Positions 39,257-49,027 of a DNA stretch of 64,000 nucleotides are shown in pieces (the stretch's first letter is position 1; each line of letters starts with the position of its first letter). The stretch covers positions 1,984,001-2,048,000 of the forward strand of contig NZ_CP120683.1 in the NCBI RefSeq assembly GCF_030506325.1. The letters are read 5' to 3'. This stretch comes from Tunicatimonas pelagia (GTDB lineage: Bacteria > Bacteroidota > Bacteroidia > Cytophagales > Cyclobacteriaceae). A program made the position numbers and the translations under genes. The notes beneath the pieces are model-generated. The model made no database searches. It worked only from the letters and a program-made list of their open reading frames with translations, and was not told where the DNA came from.

Positions 39257-40381
39257 ATGAAGGCATCCATTATTCTCTTTTACTTATACGGGATGATCGT
39301 ATATGGGACCCATGCTCAAACAGATGATCCCTACGGAGGGTATCCGCTGGGGAAAAGTGAGGCTACCGGATTTTTTCGGATAGAGAAGATGAAGAACCGA
39401 TCTTTTTTCATCACTCCTACCGGGCACCCCTTTTTAGCACTGGGCATCAACCATTTTCATACACTGGATAACCCCGACTACGATGCAGTAGTAGATAATA
39501 TTCAAGCATGGGGTTTTACGGCGGGGTGCTATCAGGGCCCTGAATGGATGTGGCAGCGATTTCCTTACAGCAAGGGGATTAACCTACTGGAGATACGATC
39601 TTACAAATCAGACGACGATTTTGCCTTTCAGGATGTCTTTGATCCAGCCTACTTACAAGCGCTGGAAAAGAAAATTGCCACTATTGTTCAACCCCAAGCC
39701 TCCAACAAAAATCTACTGGGCTACTTTCTGACGGATATGCCCGTATGGACGAACAAAAGGGCCGGAGGCTGGATTGCATTCTTTAAAAACCTGGATCAAA
39801 CCGCCCCCGGCTACGCGGTATGGCAACGTTGGAAAGCAGAAAACCCCGACCTACCGGAGGAAGCTTTTCTAGGTATCATCGCCCGGCAACTGTACCAAAT
39901 GGGTACAGACTATATCAGAAAGTACGACTGCAATCATTTGATCTTCAGTGATCGTTACAATGAAGAGGACGTTTCAGACTACGTTATCCAAGAAGTGCTT
40001 CCGTACGTAGATGCCATTGCTACCCAGCCCGCTGGAGAGTTTCATCTGGAGTATTTTGAACACCTTAGCTCGTTCGGTAAACCCATCTACATTGCCGACC
40101 ATGTAACTTCATTCTCCACCGAAGAACATCCGGTAACTATGGGACAGGTGGCTAACAGTCAAGATCAGTACTTAGAGCATTACACCCAGTACTTGGAGAA
40201 AGCCTTTGCCCAACCCTACATTATCGGTTACAACAAATGCCAATACGTGAACGAACCTCGGGAAACGCTGCTCAAGCAGGGGTTGGTAAACGAAGAGGGT
40301 GTTCCCTACTCGTATGTTCACAAGCTCAATGAAATTCACACCTCTGTATTACAAAAGGCTTACCAAACGCACCACAAATAA
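39257..40381 (+). CDS. Exported GH-A clan-like (agarase-like) protein, paralogue 1
   Basis: The 374-residue protein has a signal peptide (ending GTHAQTD) and a TIM-barrel pattern resembling GH50/GH86-like agarases: FFITPTGHPFLALGINHFHT at the N-terminus, LLGYFLTDMPVW at the strand-4 position, HLIFSDRY at strand 6 and KPIYIADH at strand 7. In typical clan GH-A enzymes strand 4 carries an Asn-Glu acid/base and strand 7 a Glu nucleophile; here the aligned residues are Met161 and Asp. Two further paralogues with the same substitutions are at 41404-42819 and 52991-54151. It is first in the enzyme operon with GH26. Activity and substrate are uncertain. Confidence 0.7.
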   Translation: MKASIILFYLYGMIVYGTHAQTDDPYGGYPLGKSEATGFFRIEKMKNRSFFITPTGHPFLALGINHFHTLDNPDYDAVVDNIQAWGFTAGCYQGPEWMWQRFPYSKGINLLEIRSYKSDDDFAFQDVFDPAYLQALEKKIATIVQPQASNKNLLGYFLTDMPVWTNKRAGGWIAFFKNLDQTAPGYAVWQRWKAENPDLPEEAFLGIIARQLYQMGTDYIRKYDCNHLIFSDRYNEEDVSDYVIQEVLPYVDAIATQPAGEFHLEYFEHLSSFGKPIYIADHVTSFSTEEHPVTMGQVANSQDQYLEHYTQYLEKAFAQPYIIGYNKCQYVNEPRETLLKQGLVNEEGVPYSYVHKLNEIHTSVLQKAYQTHHK

Positions 40382-40402
40382 ACACTACCCAACCGATCAA
40401 CC

Positions 40403-41407
40403 ATGAAAAGCAGCCTGTGTCTGTTTGTACTCAGTTTAGCGCTTTTTCTCAAAGCCAGCCTATCAGTCGCCCAAGCAGTCCCAGTGAACCCAAAGGCAAG
40501 TAAAGAAGCAAAGCAGTTACTTTCCCTCCTCTACAAAACCCGGGGCGAACGCATCCTGTCTGGTCAGCATAACTACCCGCATGAGCTTTCTGTGTATTCC
40601 GACAGCGTGGTGACCATCACTGGGAAACGACCCGCCCTATGGGGCAGCGACTTTAGCTATAAGCCCGAAGCGGTTCCCCATCGACAGAAAATCATTGATG
40701 AAGTCATTCGGATGCATGAGCAAGGGCACATTATCACACTCATGTACCACCAGGTGCGCCCTCAGGACAGCGAACCGAATGGCTGGAAAGAAAGCATTCA
40801 AAACGAAGTAACCAAAGAAGAGTGGATCGACTTACTCACTTCGGGTACCAAGATACACCAACAGTGGCTAGAAAAAATAGATACGGTAGCTTACTTTTTA
40901 AAGCAGCTCCAAGACCGTCAAATTCCAGTACTGTGGCGACCCTATCACGAGATGAACGGGGAATGGTTTTGGTGGGGCGGTAAAGAAAGTTTTGCCAAAC
41001 TATGGGTCATGCTGTACGATCGTTACGTACACCACCACCAGCTCAACAACCTACTGTGGGTATGGAACGCCAACGCCCCCACCGATAGCACAATGGCCTA
41101 CGCGGATTATTTTCCGGGGTCAAGCTACGTAGATGTGCTAGCTGCCGACGTGTATCACAACGACTATCGGCAGAGCCACCACGACGAGCTACTGGAGCTC
41201 GCAGAAGGAAAGCCGATTGCGCTGGGCGAATGCGGAACCGCCCCTACTCCGGCCATTCTAAGCCAACAACCGCAGTGGGCCTGGTTTATGATCTGGACGC
41301 ACTTCTTATGGACCCATAACCGCCCAGAAGATATTATCAAGTTGTACGACGACCCGCGCGTAATGACCTTGAATGAAGTTGGCTCACTAAACGTACCAAA
41401 CCGATGA
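40403..41407 (+). CDS. Beta-mannanase-like enzyme, glycoside hydrolase family 26
   Basis: The 334-residue protein has a signal peptide (ending LSVAQAVP) and the GH26 fold motifs ILSGQHNYPHE, ALWGSDFSY, ITLMYHQVRP, LWRPYHEMNGEWFWWG with acid/base E183, and KPIALGECGTAP with nucleophile E276. Both catalytic glutamates are in place and the length fits a single catalytic domain. GH26 members are mostly endo-beta-1,4-mannanases, with some beta-1,3-xylanases and lichenases. The stop overlaps the next start by 4 bp (ATGA), indicating translational coupling. It is the best substrate clue for locus 2: a mannan-type or mixed backbone. Confidence 0.93.
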   Translation: MKSSLCLFVLSLALFLKASLSVAQAVPVNPKASKEAKQLLSLLYKTRGERILSGQHNYPHELSVYSDSVVTITGKRPALWGSDFSYKPEAVPHRQKIIDEVIRMHEQGHIITLMYHQVRPQDSEPNGWKESIQNEVTKEEWIDLLTSGTKIHQQWLEKIDTVAYFLKQLQDRQIPVLWRPYHEMNGEWFWWGGKESFAKLWVMLYDRYVHHHQLNNLLWVWNANAPTDSTMAYADYFPGSSYVDVLAADVYHNDYRQSHHDELLELAEGKPIALGECGTAPTPAILSQQPQWAWFMIWTHFLWTHNRPEDIIKLYDDPRVMTLNEVGSLNVPNR

Positions 41408-42819
41408 AGCGCAGAACCTTCGTTCGCCGAGCCGGTTCAGCTGCCTTGCTAGCTACGGGCCCGCTCGGCTTGGGTATACGTCCGAGCCTATCAACCAAGT
41501 GGGACCGGTACGGTGGGTCGCCCAGGGTGAAGGGGGAAAAGACCGGCTACTTCCACCTAGAGAACATCAACGGAAGGTGGTGGTTAATCTCCCCCGAGGG
41601 AAACTCTTTTTTGTCCTTTGGCATCAATCATATTTACCCGGAGCTGATGAAACGGGACGAAAACCGGAATTTCTGGGAGAAGCGTTTGGGAGTTGCCGAC
41701 CTGGAGGATAAGGTAGAGTTTTATCCTGCTCTAGAGAAAAAGGTGGCTGCCGATATGGAGGCTTTTGGCTTCAATGTATTTGGTTGCCATACACCCACAG
41801 AGTACTACACTAACCTACGGTTTCCATACGTAAAACAGATTTTATTTGCGCCTATCTGCCACTTCCGCTCGCTCACCGAAGAAAGTTTTGCCGACGTTTT
41901 TTCGCCGGACTTCGCCCGAATGTGCGATACGATGGCCAAAGTAATATGCCACCCTCTTCGCGATGACCCTTACTTAATTGGGTATAAGTTTGCTAACTGT
42001 CCGGTATGGCGGGAGGAAGAGTCCCGGGCGAGAGAGGTCGTTATGTACGGTGGGCCTAGAAAGGAAACCCCTACTTGGCCGCGGGTGCTCCGGAACCTGC
42101 CCCCTGAAGCTCCGGGCAAGCGGGCCTACGTAGGTTTTATGCAGAAGCGGTACGATAAAAATATTTCTCACTTCAATCAGGTGTACACTACCTCATTTTC
42201 CTCTTTTGAAGAACTTCGGAATGCCACCGACTGGCGAAAAGAAGCTGACACTGACAATCAGGCCGAGCTACAGGACCTAGATAGCTTCTTGCTGACAGTT
42301 TTGGAGCAATACTACGAGGTGATTTGTGGGGCTATTCGCAAATACGATCGCCAGCATATGATACTTGGGGATAAAATCAATGGTAATACCCAAACCCCGG
42401 TAGAGATCGTTCGGCTGACGGCAAAATACAGCGATTTGATCTACTACCAATGGTACGGGCTGTACGATGAGCAAAAACCACGGTTGGATGCTTGGTCAGC
42501 CGCTACGCAGGTACCGCTGTACAATGCCGACTCCTGCTACTCCACTCCGTCAGAAAGGATGCCCCACCCCAATGGCCCCCACTGCGCCAGTCAGGAACAG
42601 CGGGCGCAGGTTTCGGCCGCCTTTGCCCGACAAGCATTTGCCCGGCCCGATTTTGTGGGTTGGGACCACTGCGGCTGGATGGATAGCTGGAACACGGCAC
42701 CCAAACAGCAGGATCGGCAGCACAGCGGGTTGCAAGATCCCTTTGGCAACTATCACGAACCTATGCGAAAGGCCTTTCGCCAATTCTCTGACGAAAAATA
42801 CCGAATTGTGGGTGGTTAA
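41404..42819 (+). CDS. Tat-exported GH-A clan-like (agarase-like) protein, paralogue 2
   Basis: The 471-residue protein has a twin-arginine leader (MKRRTFVRRAGSAALLATGP). The catalytic region parallels paralogues 1 and 3: GRWWLISPEGNSFLSFGINH, LIGYKFANCPVW at strand 4, HMILGDKINGNTQ at strand 6 and VPLYNADSCYS at strand 7. The acid/base Glu position is Cys and the nucleophile Glu position is Asp. It is longer than its paralogues by an insertion between about 190 and 270. It is translationally coupled to the GH26 gene. It is either a noncanonical hydrolase or lyase, or a binding protein. Confidence 0.7.
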   Translation: MKRRTFVRRAGSAALLATGPLGLGIRPSLSTKWDRYGGSPRVKGEKTGYFHLENINGRWWLISPEGNSFLSFGINHIYPELMKRDENRNFWEKRLGVADLEDKVEFYPALEKKVAADMEAFGFNVFGCHTPTEYYTNLRFPYVKQILFAPICHFRSLTEESFADVFSPDFARMCDTMAKVICHPLRDDPYLIGYKFANCPVWREEESRAREVVMYGGPRKETPTWPRVLRNLPPEAPGKRAYVGFMQKRYDKNISHFNQVYTTSFSSFEELRNATDWRKEADTDNQAELQDLDSFLLTVLEQYYEVICGAIRKYDRQHMILGDKINGNTQTPVEIVRLTAKYSDLIYYQWYGLYDEQKPRLDAWSAATQVPLYNADSCYSTPSERMPHPNGPHCASQEQRAQVSAAFARQAFARPDFVGWDHCGWMDSWNTAPKQQDRQHSGLQDPFGNYHEPMRKAFRQFSDEKYRIVGG

Positions 42820-42855
42820 CTAAAGAAGTAGAAGCAACACCAAGAAAAAGAAGCC

Positions 42856-45063
42856 ATGAGACTGAGCCAATTTTTGCCCCGCCACTCTAAAATAAAACAC
42901 CCAACGGCGTTAGTAACCTTGCTCGCCCTACTACTACCAATAGTGACTTGGGCTCAGACGACTAGCGAAGCAACGCCTCCCAATGTCGTGCTTTTTCTGG
43001 CGGACGACCTAGGCTACGGCGACATTAGTTTTGAAGGAAATCAGGCGTTAGAAACTCCCGGCATTGACCGTATTGCCCGGGAGGGGCTTCGGTTTACTCG
43101 CTTCTACCAAAGTGCTGGGGCGTGTGCCCCCACCCGAGCCTCTTTGCTTACAGGTCGCGACCATTTGACTACCGGGGTGTGGGGAGTACACTGGGGGCGG
43201 GACTTTATGCACCGGGATGAACACACGCTGGGTAACTTGTTCCAGCGGGCGGGTTACCGGACGGGAGCCTTTGGCAAGTGGCACAACGGCAAAACTTGGG
43301 CTTACTATAGTTGGAACCGGGGCTTCGACGTGGGGGTCCACCCTCGCCTTTACGATTACTACGACGCGCAAGTGCTGTTCAACAACAAGATCGTGCGCGT
43401 AGCTGGCCCCGTACCGAACGTGCTGGGTGACCAGGCAACCAAGTTTATCCGGAAAAACCAAGACCGTCCGTTCTTTTGCTATCTTCCATTTCTCTCGATA
43501 CACGGTTCGCACAACTGCCCTGATGACCTGTTTCAGAAATTCAAAGCCCAAGGCTTTAGTGACCATGTGGCAAGGGTGCTGGGTATGACTGAGCAAATGG
43601 ACAAAAATGTGCAGCGCGTATTAGAAACGCTGGACGAGCTTCGCTTGGCCGACAACACTATCGTAATTTTTATGGTGGATGATGGCCCCTCCGGTGCCCC
43701 CGACCATCAGCTAAAGCGCCGTATGAACGCCGAAGAATCTGCGGAAAGGGCTGCCCTATGGGGGTACCACCTCAAAGGCACCAAAGCTACCATCTGGGAA
43801 GGGGGTGTAAAGTCGCCTTGCTACGTACGCTGGCCCCGAAAAATAAAGGCCGGACGACAGGTTGACACGATTGCGGGAGTGCTGGACATCTACCCCACCC
43901 TGGCGGACATGTGTGATATTGCCTTCCCGCCCGATCAAAAAACATTAGACGGAAAAAGTTTGTACCCGCTGATTAAAGGCGAAGACACCTCCGAACTACT
44001 GGCTAACCGTACCTACTTTGACAATACCAATCTGTATCTGATTGAAGAAGATCAGTTTGACAGAAGTGCCCCCCGGTTACGTGATATTTCGGTGCAGCAT
44101 CAGGCGTACAAACTCGTACGAAAAGACAACTACCTAAACGGACGAGATACGGTGACCTATTTCCTGCATAACGTGATCGACGATCCGCAGGAGACCGAAA
44201 ATCTAGCTACAGCCCAGCCTGAACTGACAGACAGCTTAAAACGCTCAGTTAATCGGTGGTACCAAAACATAACAGCTTCAGGGCGGACGTTTCAACCTGC
44301 TGTGTATTGGGTGGGGCACTGGGAAGAGCGAAGCAGCCCTATTAACGCAGATGGTGTTAGCCAAGTGTACGGCGACCTGGAAAGAACCGGACCTGGCAAG
44401 TTCTATTTTACCAACTGGGCTTCGCCGGGCGATGGCCTGAGCTATCAACTGCACGTAGCCGATAGCGGAGACTACCAAGTTGAGCTGCTGATTTCGCCGT
44501 CAGATAGCAGCTCCCAGGCTACTATGAAGGTATTCACCGAATACGATACCATTGTGGGGTCGGTAGATAAAAAACCTGCTACCTCGCTGTTCAACCAAGC
44601 GCTCACCTTGCCTTCGGGCAAACAAGTACTCACGATCTTATTAGAAGACACTCTCTCGCCAAGCAGCGGGCTCACTCAACTGAAAGGAATTGTGTTGCAC
44701 CGAGTGGCTCAGGAAAGCGATCAGGTATTGGTAAATGCAGGTATAACACTCTCAATTGGTGATTCTCTAATCGCTAAAAGTACGCTCGCTCAAGAAACGG
44801 TTGATTTCCTCTTTCGCTTAGGTCGCCCGGTATACCCGTTGGTTCAACATGAGAACTTTACCATTACTCCCTTTGCCGACAATCCGGAGGTGATCCACTC
44901 TGTAAAATACTTCATTGATTTTGAATTAGTAAAGGTAACAAGCTCGCCCGACCATCGCTTTCGACATTCATTCAAGGATAAGGGACAATACACAATCAAC
45001 GCCGAATTTAGCGACACCAAAGGAGTGAAAAATTCCTCACGGATATTGGTAGAGGTGATATGA
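42856..45063 (+). CDS. Secreted S1-type sulfatase with C-terminal beta-sandwich extension
   Basis: The 735-residue protein has a signal peptide (ending VTWAQTT). It carries the type I sulfatase signature with the formylglycine cysteine C90 in GACAPTRASLLTGR, the metal pair in FLADDLGYGD at 50-51, AFGKWHNG with catalytic Lys and His, and FMVDDGPSGAPDH as the distal metal site. Residues about 455-735 form extra beta-rich domains (FYFTNWASPGDGLSYQLHVA) that may bind carbohydrate. It would remove sulfate esters from a glycan after cysteine conversion by a maturase not seen in the window. It sits 36 bp after the enzyme operon, so locus 2 likely targets a sulfated polysaccharide. Confidence 0.93.
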   Translation: MRLSQFLPRHSKIKHPTALVTLLALLLPIVTWAQTTSEATPPNVVLFLADDLGYGDISFEGNQALETPGIDRIAREGLRFTRFYQSAGACAPTRASLLTGRDHLTTGVWGVHWGRDFMHRDEHTLGNLFQRAGYRTGAFGKWHNGKTWAYYSWNRGFDVGVHPRLYDYYDAQVLFNNKIVRVAGPVPNVLGDQATKFIRKNQDRPFFCYLPFLSIHGSHNCPDDLFQKFKAQGFSDHVARVLGMTEQMDKNVQRVLETLDELRLADNTIVIFMVDDGPSGAPDHQLKRRMNAEESAERAALWGYHLKGTKATIWEGGVKSPCYVRWPRKIKAGRQVDTIAGVLDIYPTLADMCDIAFPPDQKTLDGKSLYPLIKGEDTSELLANRTYFDNTNLYLIEEDQFDRSAPRLRDISVQHQAYKLVRKDNYLNGRDTVTYFLHNVIDDPQETENLATAQPELTDSLKRSVNRWYQNITASGRTFQPAVYWVGHWEERSSPINADGVSQVYGDLERTGPGKFYFTNWASPGDGLSYQLHVADSGDYQVELLISPSDSSSQATMKVFTEYDTIVGSVDKKPATSLFNQALTLPSGKQVLTILLEDTLSPSSGLTQLKGIVLHRVAQESDQVLVNAGITLSIGDSLIAKSTLAQETVDFLFRLGRPVYPLVQHENFTITPFADNPEVIHSVKYFIDFELVKVTSSPDHRFRHSFKDKGQYTINAEFSDTKGVKNSSRILVEVI

Positions 45064-45140
45064 TTAATGGATAAGTACTTAACAGAATACTATACAATAA
45101 GATAGTCTTCAACTAATACTTTCAACTAAAAAATCTACTT

Positions 45141-47449
45141 ATGAGAAATGTAAATTATCTATTAGTCACATTAGCCCGCCTGCGTGGTGTGGCATTCACA
45201 CCACGCAGGCGGGCACAATAGTTATTACCCCAAACGATAATCTCAACAATGCTATCAATAATGCTTCGCCGGGGGATGTGTTGCTAGTACAACCCGGCAA
45301 GTATGATCGAATCGACATCAGCAATGTAAACGGTACGGCCAGCAACCCAATTGTTATCAAATCATCCGATCCTGGACAGCTTGTACGCATCGATGGCAAC
45401 GGCCAGGGTAAAATTGGTACCATCAAAAACTGCCGATATCTTGTATTCGAGCGAATTCAATTTAGAGATGGTGACTTGGGTGTTGAAGTGTTTGGTAGCG
45501 ACCATCTTATTTTTAAAGAATGTCAGATCATCAACACAGGAGGCTTCGGGCTCAAAATGCGTAATCGGAGTAACTCCTCAGTGACTGACCGTGAAGACCA
45601 GTCACACCACATTGATTGGTTAGGTGGCAAAGTATCGGAAACCGGTCAAAATAACGGTGGGAAGTTTGGTGAGGGAATCTATGTTGCCCAAGCCCAGCAG
45701 GCACAAGACCCTACCCATAATATTTGGATAGAAGGAGCCGAAATATCCAATACCAACGGAGGAGAGGCGGTCAATATTAAGGCAGAAGCCTATCGGGTGA
45801 TGATTAAAAATTGCACCATTAAAAATGTAGAAATCTACGCAGTAGGTGGCGGTCAAACTAACGACTGCGCTATCGGTGTGGAAGCAGGTAATAGTGGTGT
45901 CCATAACGCGGAGGTCGATAGCGAAGTATGGGTGGTAGGAAGTACTATTGATGGAGTACGTAGCATTACCGGACAACCTTCGCGAGCGGGAGGTATCTTG
46001 GTCTACAATAATCCTGGGGTTAGAATCAAAAATAATATTATCAAAAATGTGCAAGGGCGGGGTATTGAAGGATTTGGTAACGATCGAGATTACACCAACT
46101 ATCGCTTTAATAATACCTTCATCAACACTGGTTTAGGAAATGTTAGTAACTCAAATCAGATGATTTTGCTCAATCAAGACCCCGGTAATCCTTCTTTTGG
46201 TCCCCAAACCTGGTACGATGATGTTGACTCCGATCCGAACCCGGGGCCCACTTGCGGCCCAGTAATTAATTGGCAGAACAATAGCTTGGCTACCCAAGAT
46301 GGCAACTTCACCGCCACCTGGAACATGACCCCCAACGGCAACAATATGGACGGTGCCCTCGGACTCTCCGATGGTGCCGCTTCCGCCTGGTCCGATCTGG
46401 CTATCACCATCCGGTTCAATGCTAACGGACAACTTGATGCCCGCAATGGCGCAGCCTACGCAGCCGATGCTTCAGTCAACTACCAGGCCGGTACTACCTA
46501 CGCTATCCGTACCGAAGTAGACCTGGCCAGCCACACCTACGATGTGTTCGTTACCCCCGACGGAGGTGGTGAAATACCGCTAGCCACCAACTTCGCTTTC
46601 CGCACTGAACAACAGAATATTCCCCAGCTCACTCACAGAGTTATCAACACCGTTAGCTGCGATCTTACCATAGCCAACTTCGCCGTCAGTAGCAATGGAG
46701 GAGGACCCGACCCTAATCCTAGCGACCTGAGTGGTACTTACTTCTTAGAGAACCGCGATGCGGGTAGACGGATGCAGAGCCCGAGTGGAGCGGGGGGCGA
46801 TATGTTCTTAGGATCTGCTACGGGTAGCGGCGATGCTTATCGGTTTACATTAGTGGCCGTAGCTGGGGAAGAAGATACCTACTTCATTGAAAGTGTGCTT
46901 ACTGGCTTCCGACTTAGCCCTGATGGGGGCAGCAGTCAGGCAGGCAAGGTGATAGAAGCCTATTCCGGTGGGGGCAATAGGGTCAAATGGAAGGTCTTCG
47001 CTGCCGAAGCAGACTACTTCTTCCTGGAAAGCAAACTCTCTTCGGGTAGCAACTTACTCAAGATGCGCAACGATAACTGTGCCGATGGACAAAACACCAA
47101 GGTAGAGACCCACGTGGGCACTGGCAATTGCACCCAGTGGAAGCTTATTCCTACCACCAACGCCAGAATAGCTAGTGGCAAAAGCAATAAGATAGTAGAG
47201 AAAGGTGAGCTGAGTAATCTAGCCGGAGTACGGTTGTATCCCAATCCGGCGCATGAGGCATTGCACTTACAACTTGACGGCGAGTACTCCTATTCCATTT
47301 ACGATCTACACAGCCAACAACTCCTACAGTCTGGTAAGGGTCAAAACCGGACAGCTATCAATGTTAGCAATTTTCAGCCAGGGCTTTATATATTAAACAT
47401 TGTGATAGGTTCTAAAGAGTTGATCAAAAGAAAGTTAATGGTAAAATAA
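45141..47449 (+). pseudogene. Right-handed beta-helix/lectin-like T9SS protein with broken signal-peptide region
   Basis: The natural start ATG at 45141 opens a signal-like MRNVNYLLVTL, but that frame stops at 45219 (TAG) after a 41-bp hairpin at 45174-45214. The main frame runs from within the hairpin region (TIVITPNDNLNNAINNASPG) to 47449. It encodes a parallel beta-helix (about 250 residues with YLVFERIQFRDG- and IKNNIIKNV-like rungs), a concanavalin-like module (about 46260-46700), a ricin-like beta-trefoil (GTYFLENRDAGRRMQSPSGA) and a T9SS domain (VRLYPNPAHEALHLQL). The first usable start in that frame is GTG at 45278, without a signal peptide. Deleting exactly 41 bp restores the frame but leaves a short leader. 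It is likely an inactive or switchable gene. Confidence 0.7.
45174..45214. repeat. 41-bp perfect hairpin inside the signal-peptide coding region
   Basis: Two 18-bp perfect complementary arms (45174-45191 beginning GCCCGCCTGC, and 45197-45214) flank a 5-nt loop (GCATT). It is far more GC-rich than its surroundings and lies 30 bp after a start codon. No second copy was found in the window. Confidence 0.9.
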
Positions 47450-47829
47450 TAAACATCAATCATTCTGACCGTTTACTATAAGGCTTACTATTTGCCAGAC
47501 CAGGCTTCTGGATTAAAGTAGTTAGCGGGTGAGAGTAAGCAGTAGTCCTTTGGCTATAGTTATTCCAGCTAACTGCCTACTGCGGGGCAACCACCCGCTT
47601 TCTGCCTGCTACCGAAAAACTACTGCAAAAAATCAGAATAAACTCTAATAGAAAAGTCGAGACCCTTACTATCTAGAAAACTGATGCAGTGAAAGATATG
47701 TCAGGTATCTCTTCACTAAGGTTAAAATAACTGAACCTTTTTTTTATAAAAGTTTAGAAAAAGTTAAATAGCTAGCAACCTAATAGTTTTACATTCGTAA
47801 ATGATAGCAATGCTACTAATTTGGTTGCT
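47450..47829. other. Intergenic region with nested inverted repeats and a terminator
   Basis: No gene. An 8-bp stem (AGCGGGTG at 47524 with CACCCGCT at 47592) encloses a 7-bp stem (GCAGTAG at 47539 with CTACTGC at 47577). Further on, an 11-bp stem with one bulge (47688-47698 with 47706-47717) is followed by a terminator-like hairpin. Confidence 0.6.
47718..47746 (+). terminator. Probable terminator downstream of the beta-helix gene
   Basis: A 6-bp stem AAGGTT/AACCTT with a 10-nt loop is followed by an uninterrupted T run. It directly follows the bulged 11-bp hairpin. Confidence 0.55.
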
Positions 47830-47934
47830 ATGAACCGATATATATCTGTATTTTTTGCGCTAGTTGGATTGATTTTTTTCTCTTGTGATGATGATGACAG
47901 TACCTTAGATGAGGTACGCTTTGAGCGAACCTGA
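47830..47934 (+). CDS. Very small lipoprotein-like ORF (34 residues)
   Basis: The frame starts at ATG 47830 with a credible lipoprotein signal (MNRYISVFFALVGLIFFSCD), a run of four Asp after the lipobox Cys and a stop after 34 codons. The signal-plus-acidic pattern is exactly that of Bacteroidota surface lipoproteins, but the body is missing. It may be a tiny real lipoprotein or the 5' remnant of a larger one. It lies 103 bp before an outer-membrane beta-barrel gene. Confidence 0.45.
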   Translation: MNRYISVFFALVGLIFFSCDDDDSTLDEVRFERT

Positions 47935-48037
47935 ACTTTCTACCTTTAACTTTTCCTCGAACTATCCTTATTGGTCTGTAGAGGTCTCTCGGATAACTTT
48001 TTTCTATGTTCTACTTTAATTCTAACTTTTATCAATC

Positions 48038-48664
48038 ATGAAGCACTTAATATCAAAATTAACGCTTATACTTAGCCTTATCTTTTTAGGAATCACCACC
48101 ACAAGCTACGCCCAAGATGACTCCCGTACTTTATTCAACAATCCGGGCTCGCTATCGGAGCTGGGTTTTTATATAAATCCTACTTATCAAATTGGCAACT
48201 TAGATGAAGCTACCGCTCACATTTTTGGGGTACGCGGTGGGGTGATGTTAAGCCCGAACCTCACTGTAGGAGGTGGCTACCACTGGACAGTAAACAACAT
48301 TGATCCGGTTAGTGAACCCATGAATAACCTTTACTTAGACATGCGACTGGGCGGGGCGTTTGTGGAATACACTGTTTGGTCGAACAACACCTTTCACTTA
48401 ACTTTTCCTCTGATGGTGGGTATGGGCGAGGTAGAAATGGATCGGGAAACCAGCAACGATACGGACACTAATCCGTTTGGTGAGCAAAACTTCTTCTTTG
48501 TAGAACCTTCGGCGCAATTGGAAGTAAACCTTATGCAGAATGTTAGGTTGCACACCGGTGTAGCCTATCGGGTTGTAGGTAATATGGATTATCGGGCATT
48601 GGATCAGTCCAACATTGATGGGCTAACAGGGGTCGTTGGACTAAAGGTAGGGTTGTTCCGTTAA
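48038..48664 (+). CDS. Outer-membrane beta-barrel protein
   Basis: The 208-residue protein has a signal peptide (ending TTSYAQDDS) and alternating strand patterns of a small outer-membrane barrel: HIFGVRGGVMLSPNLTVGGG, LYLDMRLGGAFVEYTVWS, VRLHTGVAYRVVGNMDY, ending GVVGLKVGLFR. The specific function is unknown. It is followed by stem-loop terminators at 48674 and 48841. It resembles the 213-residue barrel protein at 52251-52892 in size and type, not clearly in sequence. Confidence 0.75.
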   Translation: MKHLISKLTLILSLIFLGITTTSYAQDDSRTLFNNPGSLSELGFYINPTYQIGNLDEATAHIFGVRGGVMLSPNLTVGGGYHWTVNNIDPVSEPMNNLYLDMRLGGAFVEYTVWSNNTFHLTFPLMVGMGEVEMDRETSNDTDTNPFGEQNFFFVEPSAQLEVNLMQNVRLHTGVAYRVVGNMDYRALDQSNIDGLTGVVGLKVGLFR

Positions 48665-48673
48665 GATTTTTTT

Positions 48674-48716
48674 AGTGAGGGGGGCCGGGGCCAGGATTTC
48701 TGTCCGGTTCCTCACT
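48674..48716 (+). terminator. Stem-loop after the barrel protein gene
   Basis: AGTGAGG pairs with CCTCACT around a GC-rich inner stem (CCGG on both sides). The following T tract is broken (TTTCATTT), so it is a moderate terminator candidate. Confidence 0.5.
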
Positions 48717-48840
48717 TTCATTTACAATATTTAGATATACACCTTTACAGTTTACTCAAAAGATGGAGCGCTCGCTCCGAAGATTATCACCACTGGTAGT
48801 ATAGTTACCACACTACAAGGCACTGAAGTGGAAATAGAAT

Positions 48841-48877
48841 AACCTCAATCCCAACCGCGGTATTGAGGTTTTTTTTT
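48841..48877 (+). terminator. Rho-independent terminator
   Basis: A perfect 9-bp stem AACCTCAAT/ATTGAGGTT with a 12-nt loop is followed by seven T residues. It lies 180 bp after the barrel gene stop. Confidence 0.8.
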
Positions 48878-48960
48878 ACGGTGTGTCCAACTGAAGTTCT
48901 TACCTTTAGCTTCCCGATGATTTTATGTGGTTGTGGAAGCAGACACCCTAACGGGTATAG

Positions 48961-49027
48961 AAGATGTCCGACGCTTGGGCAACCCAGTGCTTTTCTGGGC
49001 AATCGCTTCTGAAACGTCGGACATCTT
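48961..49027. repeat. Long inverted repeat with nested hairpin, REP-like
   Basis: AAGATGTCCGACG at 48961 is perfectly complementary to CGTCGGACATCTT at 49015 (13 bp). Inside lies CCCAG/CTGGG. Outer flanks TATAG and CTATA also pair. It stands alone between a terminator and a sigma factor gene, as expected for a dispersed intergenic palindrome. Confidence 0.7.

Noticed and set aside
42467-42823. 118-codon ORF overlapping the end of GH-A-like paralogue 2
   Set aside because: It is an alternative frame of a well-supported gene, with proline/arginine-rich shadow composition.
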